NCBI GenBank assembly: GCA_011773445.1
Contig: WVXP01000026.1
Span: 19,899 to 55,700 of the forward strand
Source of the DNA: Pseudomonadota bacterium
GTDB lineage: Bacteria; Desulfobacterota; BSN033; WVXP01
DNA: 35,802 bases
Direction of reading: 5' to 3'
The translations under genes and the position numbers were made by a program. The notes under the pieces are model-generated. The model was not told the DNA's origin. It saw only the letters and a list, made by a program, of their open reading frames with translations, and ran no database searches. How positions within the stretch are numbered: the stretch's first letter is position 1; each line of letters starts with the position of its first letter. Positions 1 to 8,400 of the stretch are shown here, in pieces.

Positions 1-2
1 GA

Positions 3-431
3 ACCAACTACTGGGACGACCTTGCAGAGACAGAAAAGGCAAAGGGAGAACGCTACCTTGGTAGAATCGGCCGCACCACATGGCTGACGGCCTATGCCCC
101 CATAGGGGTGGCAGGAGATGTTCTTGCCGTGGTGGATGGCGTTCGGTCTACCATTGAGCTCACTGCCGATGACCTGGTGGATCTATCCACAGGGCTAACC
201 AAAGCCATGGCAGCCTATGACAAGATGGGAATCTATAGTTTCAATATGAACTTTTTCACTGGCGCCAAGGGGGATGACCATGCTCGGGTTCACTTGCTCT
301 TCTCTCCACGAACCTTTTTCAACCAGGCCTTAGGGGCAACTGACGTTGGAGCTATCAGAAACCTCTACAATGAGCCGATTTGCATGGCTTTCCCTGAAGA
401 GATCAATGGAATGTTGATGAAAGAATTCTGA
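3..431 (+). CDS. GalT/HIT-superfamily-like protein, C-terminal part (5' end outside window)
   Basis: The reading frame is open from the first complete codon of the window and ends at TGA 429-431, so only the last 142 residues are present. The fragment contains WLTAYAPIGVAGDVLAVVDG, a basic-aromatic HARVHLLFSPRTFF stretch and an acidic C-terminus (FPEEINGMLMKEF). This style resembles the C-terminal half of galactose-1-phosphate uridylyltransferase-like nucleotidyltransferases of the HIT superfamily, which act on sugar phosphates or nucleotides. The catalytic HxHxH region is not in view, so the assignment rests on overall resemblance from memory and is tentative. The gene is followed after 18 bases by a small inverted-repeat element. 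An internal ATG at 108 is not the true start, because coding sense continues upstream of it. Confidence 0.55.
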   Translation, partial: TNYWDDLAETEKAKGERYLGRIGRTTWLTAYAPIGVAGDVLAVVDGVRSTIELTADDLVDLSTGLTKAMAAYDKMGIYSFNMNFFTGAKGDDHARVHLLFSPRTFFNQALGATDVGAIRNLYNEPICMAFPEEINGMLMKEF

Positions 432-449
432 ACGAGAATGAAAGGGGTT

Positions 450-682
450 AGGGGACGTAGGTAGGTTTTGAAGGTTAATGGTTCTTTCCTTCTTCACTAC
501 AACATGACTTTCCGGTCCTCTTCGTCACGAAAGATATCCTGGCTCTTTATCGTGTAGCCCATCACGTCCCTCCTGTGATACACCGGACAGGCCTAACTTT
601 GCACGTCTCAGCCTTCAGGCACGCTGCGACGCGTTCGCTTAAAGCATGTCAATATAACCTTCAATTCCTACCAACGTCCCCT
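450..682. mobile_element. Small element with terminal inverted repeats (MITE-like)
   Basis: The left end (about 450-479) reads AGGGGACGTAGGTAGG followed by a TTGAAGGTTA motif. The right end (about 653-682), read on the minus strand, gives AGGGGACGTTGGTAGG followed by the same TTGAAGGTTA motif. The two ends form an imperfect inverted repeat of roughly 28 bases enclosing a 233 bp segment. The interior holds a relic of a Y1-type transposase reading frame on the minus strand (separate entry). It lies between the end of the GalT-like gene and the end of the CPBP protease gene. It is probably a non-autonomous derivative of a REP-associated transposon. Confidence 0.6.
497..580 (-). pseudogene. Relic of a REP-associated tyrosine (Y1) transposase
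   Basis: On the minus strand the frame reads YHRRDVMGYTIKSQDIFRDE, then EDRKVML and a stop. Y1 transposases of the RAYT/IS200 type start with a YHV..RG....IFRD.EDR...FL pattern, and this relic keeps the YH and the IFRDEEDRK portions. Only about 28 codons remain. The HUH motif and the catalytic tyrosine are absent, so it cannot encode an active enzyme. Its placement inside a pair of terminal inverted repeats fits a decayed transposon. The match is by motif recognition only. Confidence 0.5.
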
Positions 683-706
683 AGATACGGCACGTTTTCG
701 TTAGAA

Positions 707-1348
707 TCAAATGATTCTTGAAAATAGGATGAAGTTGCCAACGCCATGCAAGACAAAAGGGGCGAAGAGACTGTCTGTATACTCGTATAGGAGGGCGAAT
801 ATGACTCCACCCATCAAAGGGACAAGAACCACAGCGACGGTTCCGGCGCCGAGAAGGTGGCTGGCAGCGAAAATGAGAGCCGAAAGAACTACAGATAACC
901 AGACCCCGCAGTGAACCCTGATCAGGGTATAGCAGAGCCCGCGAAAAAAGATCTCTTCGACAAAAGGCCCGAGGAGACAGAGCACCGCCAAGGGAACAAC
1001 CCCCCGAACCTTCAACCCTGGGTTGACAAAAGCCCGTAGATCCACTCCCCAGAGCACCTGGACGACATAGAGAAGCAAAAAGAAACCCGATCCGAGGACG
1101 AGAGAGACTCCCATACCCATGAGGGAACCCCTCACGAATCTCCTCAGGCCTGCCGTCGAGAAAGGAACGGATAGGATTCTGAAGAGCGTAAAGAACAGAA
1201 TAATATCTGCACACCGGACCGCAGCTATCCAGGTAAGGGGACTGAAGCCTCTCACCAAGGCGAGGCGCTGCAAAAAAGCGACTGCAAGCTCTAGGGCAAC
1301 CAGCGCAGCTGCGGTGGCAAGCAATGCGCTCTCTTTTATCCGCTCCAT
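707..1348 (-). CDS. CPBP-family intramembrane metalloprotease (CAAX protease/Abi type)
   Basis: A 213-residue polytopic membrane protein. It contains the three motifs of the CPBP (CAAX amino-terminal protease) family: VEEIFFRG (EExxxR), IFAASH (FxxxH) and HGVGN near the C-terminus (HxxxN). These residues line the metal-dependent active site within the membrane in type II CAAX proteases. Bacterial members process membrane-bound substrates or confer bacteriocin immunity, and the substrate here is unknown. I chose the ATG at 1348 (MERIKES) because an AGGAG site lies 6 bases upstream. A longer frame to 1570 would run through the upstream gene. The start overlaps the last 13 bases of the HEAT-repeat membrane gene, so the two are probably translationally coupled and may work together. 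Confidence 0.88.
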   Translation of the reverse strand: MERIKESALLATAAALVALELAVAFLQRLALVRGFSPLTWIAAVRCADIILFFTLFRILSVPFSTAGLRRFVRGSLMGMGVSLVLGSGFFLLLYVVQVLWGVDLRAFVNPGLKVRGVVPLAVLCLLGPFVEEIFFRGLCYTLIRVHCGVWLSVVLSALIFAASHLLGAGTVAVVLVPLMGGVIFALLYEYTDSLFAPFVLHGVGNFILFSRII

Positions 1349-2679
1349 CCAAATCTCCTGAGCGCCCGAAGGAGGTAATGTTTGACGTACCAATCCTCTT
1401 TTCCCTTGAGTCGGGATTCGAGAAACGGGACTACCTTTCTGTCTCCCTGAAAGGAAAGAGCAAATATGGCCTTGCACCGGACAATGGTGACGGGGTCCTG
1501 GCGCGCCACGGTAGCCAGTATCTCTACGTTTTCTTTGGATGGGAGATGGGCCAGGGCGGTCGCTGCCCACAAACGAACTGCCGGGTTGGTACTGCCCAGG
1601 TGCGCGATGAAGGTCTCTCTTAGCTTAAGATTCCGTGTCTTGTTCTCAGAGATCACCCATTTGCGGATCTCCTCGGCGTTTTCAGTGGGAAAACCCTCGC
1701 CGGACTTCGAAGCATTTTTTGAAAAAAGGTTGTAAATCAGAAGGGCAGAAAGAGAGGCAACACAAACGATCAAAATGATCCTCGAGTACTTTGAGATCGC
1801 TAGGAGGCGGTCCACAGCGAATAAGGCGAATAGCAGAACGGCCAACGGTGAGGCAATGAGGATGGAATAGAGGATCGTTATCCTCAGCCTTTGCGTATTT
1901 TCCCAACCGGTCCGTTTCTCGACGGCCTTTAGAATCTCAGGACCACTCAGCTCGCTGGAAAGGTCAAAATCGGCCGCATCCCGGGTTGAAACGACGTAGA
2001 TACCCTTCTTGAGAAGCCATGATTTCTCGCTTTGTTTTAGAGGTGTCTCCGTCCAAATCGAGACTTGAGTTCGTTCTCTGGGAGGGGTGATAAGTTCGGC
2101 CGATATCGGGGAATATCGGTAGTAGAAGCTAACCACTTTTCGCCCCAAGGAATTCTGGAGTAAATCATCTCGAACCCCCAAGAAGCCCTCCTGCCGGAAA
2201 AGGAGGAAAACCATGACGAGGGGGACGAGGACGAAAAGCGCTACCTTGTGAAAGGACGGATCGGGCATTTTCACAGCGACTATGGCCACCCCAAAAAAGG
2301 CAACAAAAAGGAGGAACTCTATCGGTGAAAATCCCAGAAGGAGAGAAAACAAGGCTGAGACGAGAACAGTCCATCCCAAACGGATTGGGTTTGGGAGGCG
2401 AAAACGGCTTAAACAGAGGGATCCAGCAAAGGCAACTACACCAAATGTAAAACCGAGGGTGAAAGTGAAAAAAATCCCCGCCTTTAGGAGTGAACTCATC
2501 TGGAGATAATCTGACACCTCACTGGGCAGAGGGATCGGGATATACCCGGATGTGGCCAGGGTCTCCAATTTCGACATGAACTCGAAGCCAAAGGCTCTCA
2601 GTCGAAAGTAAGACCAGATTTGGATGGTCAGAAAGGCGAGGCCCTGAATCAGGAGAAAAGGTCTGAGATACATGGGCAT
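1336..2679 (-). CDS. Polytopic membrane protein with C-terminal HEAT-like repeats
   Basis: A 447-residue protein I do not recognise as a named family. The N-terminal part has several hydrophobic segments (about residues 7-25, 65-90, 103-135, 147-160). A soluble loop of about 100 residues follows (about 165-265), then two more membrane segments (about 270-292 and 300-318). The C-terminal 110 residues read like HEAT/PBS-lyase-type helical repeats (AVRLWAATALAHLPSKENVE and RCKAIFALSFQGDRKVVPFL). HEAT repeats usually mediate protein contacts, here probably at the membrane surface. The gene overlaps the downstream CPBP protease gene by 13 bases and starts 30 bases after the molybdopterin oxidoreductase stop, so all three may share a transcript. 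No Shine-Dalgarno site is obvious before the ATG. Confidence 0.7.
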   Translation of the reverse strand: MPMYLRPFLLIQGLAFLTIQIWSYFRLRAFGFEFMSKLETLATSGYIPIPLPSEVSDYLQMSSLLKAGIFFTFTLGFTFGVVAFAGSLCLSRFRLPNPIRLGWTVLVSALFSLLLGFSPIEFLLFVAFFGVAIVAVKMPDPSFHKVALFVLVPLVMVFLLFRQEGFLGVRDDLLQNSLGRKVVSFYYRYSPISAELITPPRERTQVSIWTETPLKQSEKSWLLKKGIYVVSTRDAADFDLSSELSGPEILKAVEKRTGWENTQRLRITILYSILIASPLAVLLFALFAVDRLLAISKYSRIILIVCVASLSALLIYNLFSKNASKSGEGFPTENAEEIRKWVISENKTRNLKLRETFIAHLGSTNPAVRLWAATALAHLPSKENVEILATVARQDPVTIVRCKAIFALSFQGDRKVVPFLESRLKGKEDWYVKHYLLRALRRFGWSG

Positions 2680-2709
2680 TCAGAATTTGCAAGAGATGTA
2701 CCAGAGAGC

Positions 2710-4629
2710 TCAGCGTCTTTCCACTCTCACACTCTGGCCGTAGAAGGCAACACCATCCGGGCGATCGGTGAACTTTCCCTCGATCAGCCGATTGCTACCC
2801 CAACCAAACTTCAACCATGGCCCGCGACCCACAACGACCACCGAGGGATGGAGTCCTTTTTCAGCTTTAAGTTGAACCGTGATCGCTCCGAGAGGCGAGA
2901 TGATTGCCCCCTGATCTCCCGCCTTGAATCCCAGATTTTCAAGGGCTGATGGGGCCAAGAACGCCTCCGGAATCAGGGATTCATGCTCCTCGGGTAGGAT
3001 CTGGGAATGCAAGAACTCTTTTCTGACGAGGGTCAAGAGGGTCATGGGATAGTTCGCATCCATCGGTTCATCCGGTGAAATCCCATTGAGAAATTGGAAC
3101 TTCCCGTCTCGATGGGCAAAGTGATGCCCCTCAAAGGCGATGATGGGACGGCGCGCCCGCACGGTTCCTTTCATTCGGAGCTCTTCGAGAAGGGTATCGA
3201 GAAGGGGACTTTTGAGACTCCTCTCTAGATAGGCTTCCCGCGTCTCGAGCTCGATCGGCGGGTTCAGGCGGTGCCCCAAATCGGTGAGGATTTCCAGGTC
3301 GCTCCTCACTCCAGGTGGCGGTGGAACCACGGAACGGACGTAGTTGACAAAGTGGTGACCCCATGACCCGACGACATCTTCCTCCTCGAACATCATGGTG
3401 CATGGCAGAACCAAATCAGCGGTCTCAGCCGTATCTGTCATAAACGCGTCAACAACGACAACAAACGGCGTCTTTGCCAGGGCCTCAGAAAGGACCAGGG
3501 ATTCCGGCGTCTGATTAACAGGGTTCCACATGGATATCCAGGCCATGTGAATCGGTGGATCTGATGTGTCGATGATGGACCGACCGATATGAGCCACAGG
3601 AAAGGTTCTCGAATACCCTTCCTCCTCTAGCCACTGGAGATTGAGGTTTTGTCCCGAAAGGACGCTGTAGTAGACTCCTCCTCCTCGGCATCCGATGTTC
3701 CCGGTCATGAAGGCCAAGGCATTAATGGCCCGGACACTTTCTGCTCCATGGGGATATCGTTGAAGGCCCATACCCAGAACCGTGGCACAAGGAGAATGTT
3801 GATGATAGAATTCGGCAAGGGCCTCGATATCCCGGAGGGGAACATCGCAAAATTGTGAGAGCTCTGAGAGAGAATACCCCTCCAAGAGCGCCAGGAAACG
3901 ATCGAGGTTTTGGGAATTTTCCTGAATTTGAGGAGAAAGGCCGTATCTTTGAACCGTTTCCTTTGCCGCTGCAATTGCCAAAAACCGGTCGCTGCCCGGT
4001 TTGATGCAAACGGTGTTATCCGAGAATTTTCCGTTTTCATTACCCCGGGGGGAGATCGAGAACACCGCTGCCCCGCGGTTCCTCGCCTTGCCTACGAGAC
4101 CCCCTGTATGGACCGAGCTGACTCCGAGGCTTTTTCCCCATATCACAATTCCATTGGCGTTCAGGAGATCTAAAGGATCATTCATCTGGAGGGCGCCAAA
4201 ATCCTCAATGCAGGCTTCTATGCCTGTACTGTCGCAGACACCATCGTGAGCAATTCGGCTTGCGCCAAGTTTAGCAAAAAAAACGACCTCAGCAAGCTTA
4301 CTCACACCCTTGGCAGCCCCTCCTCTGAGATGAAGGATCGAGCCGGGTTCTTGACGATATTTCTGAATTTTTTCGGCACAAAGGGAGATTGCTTCCACCC
4401 AATTGATTTCTCGCCACTTTTTCCCCTCTCTGAGAATGGGTTTTTTGACTCTGCTCGGCGAGTTGAGCCTACTGCAGAACCGTTGCGTTTTTGCGCAGCA
4501 GTAGCCATCCGTATAGGGGTGATTTGGATTTCCCCTGATCCTTGTGATTTGACCATCCTCTCTCGTGATCAGAAGGGAACAAGCATCGGGGCAGTCAAGT
4601 GTGCAGGCAGATAGAATCGTTTCTTTCAT
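2710..4629 (-). CDS. Molybdopterin (bis-MGD) oxidoreductase with N-terminal [4Fe-4S] motif
   Basis: A 639-residue member of the DMSO reductase/formate dehydrogenase superfamily. Residues 9-45 carry the CTLDCPDAC...C arrangement (C-x3-C-x3-C-x27-C) that binds a [4Fe-4S] cluster. Further along are GVCDSTG, where such enzymes place a Cys or Sec molybdenum ligand, and a C-terminal molydopterin dinucleotide-binding domain (about 520-635, with NPVNQTPE earlier and a late GDQGAIISPLGAI). There is no Tat-type twin-arginine signal, so a cytoplasmic location is likely. It is shorter than most formate dehydrogenases and no iron-sulfur or membrane partner subunit is adjacent, so neither substrate nor electron acceptor can be named. 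MobB and MoeA genes are encoded 26-28 kb away in this window. Confidence 0.88.
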   Translation of the reverse strand: MKETILSACTLDCPDACSLLITREDGQITRIRGNPNHPYTDGYCCAKTQRFCSRLNSPSRVKKPILREGKKWREINWVEAISLCAEKIQKYRQEPGSILHLRGGAAKGVSKLAEVVFFAKLGASRIAHDGVCDSTGIEACIEDFGALQMNDPLDLLNANGIVIWGKSLGVSSVHTGGLVGKARNRGAAVFSISPRGNENGKFSDNTVCIKPGSDRFLAIAAAKETVQRYGLSPQIQENSQNLDRFLALLEGYSLSELSQFCDVPLRDIEALAEFYHQHSPCATVLGMGLQRYPHGAESVRAINALAFMTGNIGCRGGGVYYSVLSGQNLNLQWLEEEGYSRTFPVAHIGRSIIDTSDPPIHMAWISMWNPVNQTPESLVLSEALAKTPFVVVVDAFMTDTAETADLVLPCTMMFEEEDVVGSWGHHFVNYVRSVVPPPPGVRSDLEILTDLGHRLNPPIELETREAYLERSLKSPLLDTLLEELRMKGTVRARRPIIAFEGHHFAHRDGKFQFLNGISPDEPMDANYPMTLLTLVRKEFLHSQILPEEHESLIPEAFLAPSALENLGFKAGDQGAIISPLGAITVQLKAEKGLHPSVVVVGRGPWLKFGWGSNRLIEGKFTDRPDGVAFYGQSVRVERR

Positions 4630-4663
4630 GGGAATGATCTAAGAGTTGTAGACTCAGAATTGT

Positions 4664-5011
4664 GAAGTTTCCTCAGTTTTGTGGACACTCATGTCCCTGA
4701 GGGACGTTTGCGGGAGCATTTATGTTAATAAGCTCTGGGGTTCTCAGTCTATCTTTGTAGCTCATGGGTGCATCAACATTACGAACACGGCGTTAAAGGC
4801 GAAAGGTCAAAGGATCAGCGATTTGCACTTCTTGGTCTTCTTTCCTTTGTCCTTTGACCTTGATCCTTCTTTTGATTACCCTGTGAGCCCCGCGAGGGTC
4901 AAGGCGAGAGCAAGGGGACGAAGGGATATGAGGGCCCAACCAAAAAATTCAAAATTGTCTTGAAACATCAAAAGCTTACAAACTTATCGTTTTGAAAATT
5001 CAGAAAACTCC
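4664..5011 (+). mobile_element. Modular intergenic element, copy 1 (AAAGG-heptad interior)
   Basis: The left end starts GAAGTTTCCTCAGTTTTGTG and continues through CATGTCCCTGAGGGACGTTT to about 4715. The right end (about 4884-5011) includes the GAGCCCCGCGAGGGTCAAGG motif, then GGGATATGAGGG and an A/T-rich tail ending AAAATTCAGAAAACTCC. The extreme ends are inverted repeats of GGAGTTTCCTGAGTTTT type. Copies with the same arms are at 28399-28660 (direct) and 18651-19203 (reversed). From GGGAT to the terminus the right end is exactly 89 bases in all three. The middle portion differs completely between copies and here holds an inverted heptad array. No open reading frame of note is present. Confidence 0.7.
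4795..4869. repeat. Inverted pair of tandem 7-base repeats (AAAGGNN type)
   Basis: The left arm, 4795-4815, is three in-register heptamers: AAAGGCG, AAAGGTC, AAAGGAT. The right arm, 4842-4869, read on the minus strand, is GAAGGAT, CAAGGTC, AAAGGAC, AAAGGAA. The arms are separated by 26 bases, so the transcript could form an imperfect hairpin. The array sits in the interior of modular element copy 1. It has the same architecture as the GTCNGTT heptad arrays at 12767, 18889 and 34685 but a different heptamer. Confidence 0.7.
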
Positions 5012-5419
5012 GCTGAGAATTTCCTTGCTTTTTTCGGGGTTTTTTTGTTAAATCTAATTCTACTCTCTGGATACTTCGAATCTTTCAGCTGTCATGCAAC
5101 CCCAGAGTCCATGACACTGGGGATCGGCTTCAGCGAAATATGCGCCGAGAAAACTGGCACGGCACTCTGGAATCAGATCCTGCCATGGGCGAATTGCAGC
5201 CGGGATTGTCTGTTGAAAAACGCCTTTGACTACCCACTGGGTAAGTCGGATCACGATCTTCCGACCTTCAAAGACGCCCCCGCCCTGTTTCACGCGGTCC
5301 AGTCATTTTTGCTACAACATTATATCAGCAAGAGGGTGGTTTTGAAATGAGCAATCCTCGCGCCGGTCTATTATCGCAGGGTTGCATTACGATGATACCG
5401 GAAAGGGTTTAATATCAAC
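5012..5419. other. Intergenic region before the AsmA-like gene; unassigned
   Basis: There is no confident gene. A 77-codon minus-strand frame (5060-5293) and an overlapping 101-codon plus-strand frame exist. Neither resembles a family I know and neither has a convincing ribosome site. A purine-rich GGAAAGGG at about 5400-5407 lies 12 bases before the TTG start of the AsmA-like gene and may be its ribosome-binding site. Confidence 0.4.
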
Positions 5420-8400
5420 TTGAAAAGACGCTCTTCCGCACTCTTTCTGACCGGCTTAGTGATTCTCGTCTTTTGCGGGATCGGAGCGGCCTATATCCGC
5501 TTCTATTTAGGGGCCAAGTTGGCAGAGGAGGGCCTCAAAGAGCTGATTCAGTCGGGTTATGGTAATAAGGCGACCATTTCAAAGACCGTCATTCATTGGT
5601 TGGGTCGACCTCGCATTGAATACCGAGGGTTGTCCATTTGGGACGGCGGAGAGGAAGCCGTCTGGCTTCGTGTCAGAAGGGTTATTGTCAGACCCAAAAT
5701 GAGGAGTGTTTTTTCAAAATCCTTCAAGTGGGAAAGCCTCGAACTAGAGGATCCTGTGGTGGAGTTGTCCGGAGAGGGGGGGCAATTTCGCCCTGAGAAT
5801 CTGCTCTCGATGCTCCCGCAGTTCGATCGGTTTGAGATTCGAAGCGGAAGGGTTTCATGGAATGACAGGGAAATCCAGGATTTCTTTGTTTCTCTCGACC
5901 ACCTTTCAACGTCCGGACCCTTTCCGTTTGTGTTAAGGGGCGCACTGAAGCTGGGAAATGAATCGCCTGCTGCGATCTCCGCCCGTGGACTGGCTCAACG
6001 TCTCTCCGACGAATGGGATCTCTCGGATCTTAAACTCTCCGCAGAGATTCGAGCGAAAGGCGTCGATTTCGTTTGTTTCGGAGAACAAGTGGCCCGGTTG
6101 GTTCCACCGCAACTCGTTGGGAGTAAACTGACCGTCGTGGGATCCTTTGACGGTGTGATTAGAGGTCGGTTTAAGTCCTCCGGAACCGTGACCATCACGG
6201 ATGCTCGTTTTTTGGAGGGGATGGAAAGGCTGAGTGCCGATTACACGCTCAGCTGGGATAACCAGGAGCTAGAGTTCCAGAGGATTCGCCTCAAAACTCC
6301 GTCAATACCCCTGGAAGGCCGGGTCCTGATTCGAGGCCACGAACGGGAGAATCCTGTGATCTCCTTTCAGGTCGATTGCCCGTGGGTATCGATCGAGAGG
6401 CTCGAAAGGGCCTTTTCCTTTGTTCCGGAAAATGTTCGTTCCTTTCTCAGATCGGTCAAGGGGGGGGAGATGACCCTCGTGTCAATGGGTTTTACGGGTC
6501 CTCTCGAAAGTGTCGGATTTCCGGGAAATGAAGAGTCTCTGCGTCACTGGAACGGGAGTATTGGGTTCAGGAATATCCTTATTCCCTGGGGGAGAGACAA
6601 TGTTGAGTTCAAAAAAGGTACCGTGAAAATCGACGGGGGCCGTATTTTCGGTGAGGCCGTCGGTCTCCGCCTTGGCCGTTCGGATCTGCAGATCTCTCAC
6701 TTTTCCCTCTCGAATCCGTTCAGCAATCCGTCAATCGACATGTCCCTCAAAGGCGAGTTGAATCTCTCTGAGATTCCAGGATGGATTTCCACGGGTTTGG
6801 TTCCCAAAGACCTGGCCATTCCCCTATCGCGTATGGAACTGGTTTCCGGCAAGGGGGATGTGAATCTGAGATACGAGAAATCTCTCGGACTGTCCGTCCC
6901 AGCTGCCTTCGCCGGTAGACTGGCCCTGGAGGATGCGGCTATTCGGATCCGAAGCCTTCCCGGGACGTTTAGAAGACTGAATGGTGTCGTAGAGTTCTCC
7001 TCTGCAGAGCTTTCTGTTCGCGATGTTCAAGGTAGGTGGCGGAATTCGAGTATGAGGACCAGCGGTTCCATCGTTGCTCCGTTTTCGGAGCGCCCAGAGA
7101 TCGATCTTTCAGTCGAGGGACGCCTCGACCTGAAAAACCTTGGTGAAATGGCCTCATGGGAGGGTTTCCCGACTGACATCCGCATGGTCCTCCGAGAAAT
7201 CCCCTCTCCCTCGGGCGAGGGGAACTACGTTATGGCGATAAAAGGTCGACCCGGTTCAGGCGAGAACCTGGACGTGAGTGGAGAACTGTCGGTGCATGAA
7301 GGATCTTTTCACCTCTGGAATGGGTATCTTGTCAAAGGGGTGAGTGGTAAGATTCTCTTTTCCAAAGGCAGAATTTTGGTTCCCAAATTAGAGGGGGTAT
7401 GGAAAAATTCGGACGTAGCCTTGAGCACAGAGTTGATAAGATCTGGGACGAACTTCCTCACGGATCTGAAGTTCTCGGGCGCTTTCGATCTCAGGGATAT
7501 CGCATCAGAGAGATTCGACCACGGACTCCTCAGAACCTGGAAAAGGTTTTTCAAACCCTTTGATTTTCAAAGGGGAAGGGCGTTTGTGGAAGTGACCCAT
7601 AGGAAGCGTAATGACGAGAACACCGTGGATGGGCAGATTACTTTCGAGGAGGCCACGGCTCGCTATATGCCGGTTTTCCCCTCTCTCACCGGTATGGAAG
7701 GAAGGGTTTCTTTTGGTGGAGGGGGCATCAAGACGATTGATGTGAAAGGAAAATATGATTCGAGTTTCGTGAAAATTCAAGGCGATCTAGCCACAAGGTC
7801 TGGGGATTTCGAGCCCTTTCTCTCTGTCCGGGCCGAGGAGGTCGACTTCGAAAAAGTTCTTTCCTGGCCTTGGCGGAAGGGTTTTCTCTCCAGCCGAAAG
7901 ACCCGATCCCCGTTGACGGTTCAAGTTCGGATCGGAAGAGGGCGCTTCAGAGCGATTCCCTTTTCCGATCTTGAGGCAAGACTGAGGCTTGAAGAAGCGG
8001 TAATGAACTTTGAAAAGGTGATTTTCTTCTCTGCCGAGGGACAGGGTCTAATCATGGGATGGCTCCGTGTTGGGAAAGACGGTGAGGTATCGTTTGAGTT
8101 TCGACCTTATTTTATAAGACTGCAGACGAGTCCGATTGTTGCGAGCCTTCAGAGTGAGGGGAGCAAGCGAGCACTAACCGGGCTAGGGTCTGCACGTGGC
8201 GTCATAAGAGGAAGCGGGAATGGAGTCGAGGAGATTGCCCGGTCACTGAGCGGAGAGATTGGCTTTTCCCTCGAGGAGGGAAAGATCGGACAATCCACCG
8301 TCTTTTCCAGGGTATTGTCCCTCGTGGACTCTTCTTACGGTGAGGGTGGTAATTCTCGGGATCCAGGGAACGAGGGGATAGGCTATAAGACCATCACGGG

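Noticed and set aside
681-1352. Long minus-strand frame overlapping the CPBP protease in another register
   Set aside because: Its composition is rich in Arg, Ser, Pro and Cys, as expected from an out-of-frame reading of the real protease gene, and it has no motifs.
2710-4629. Selenocysteine in the molybdopterin oxidoreductase
   Set aside because: The ligand-like position is an ordinary cysteine codon and there is no in-frame TGA, so there is no need for SECIS decoding.
5045-5350. Overlapping plus- and minus-strand frames upstream of the AsmA-like gene as a gene
   Set aside because: Neither frame has a ribosome site, a family signature or protein-like composition strong enough to call.
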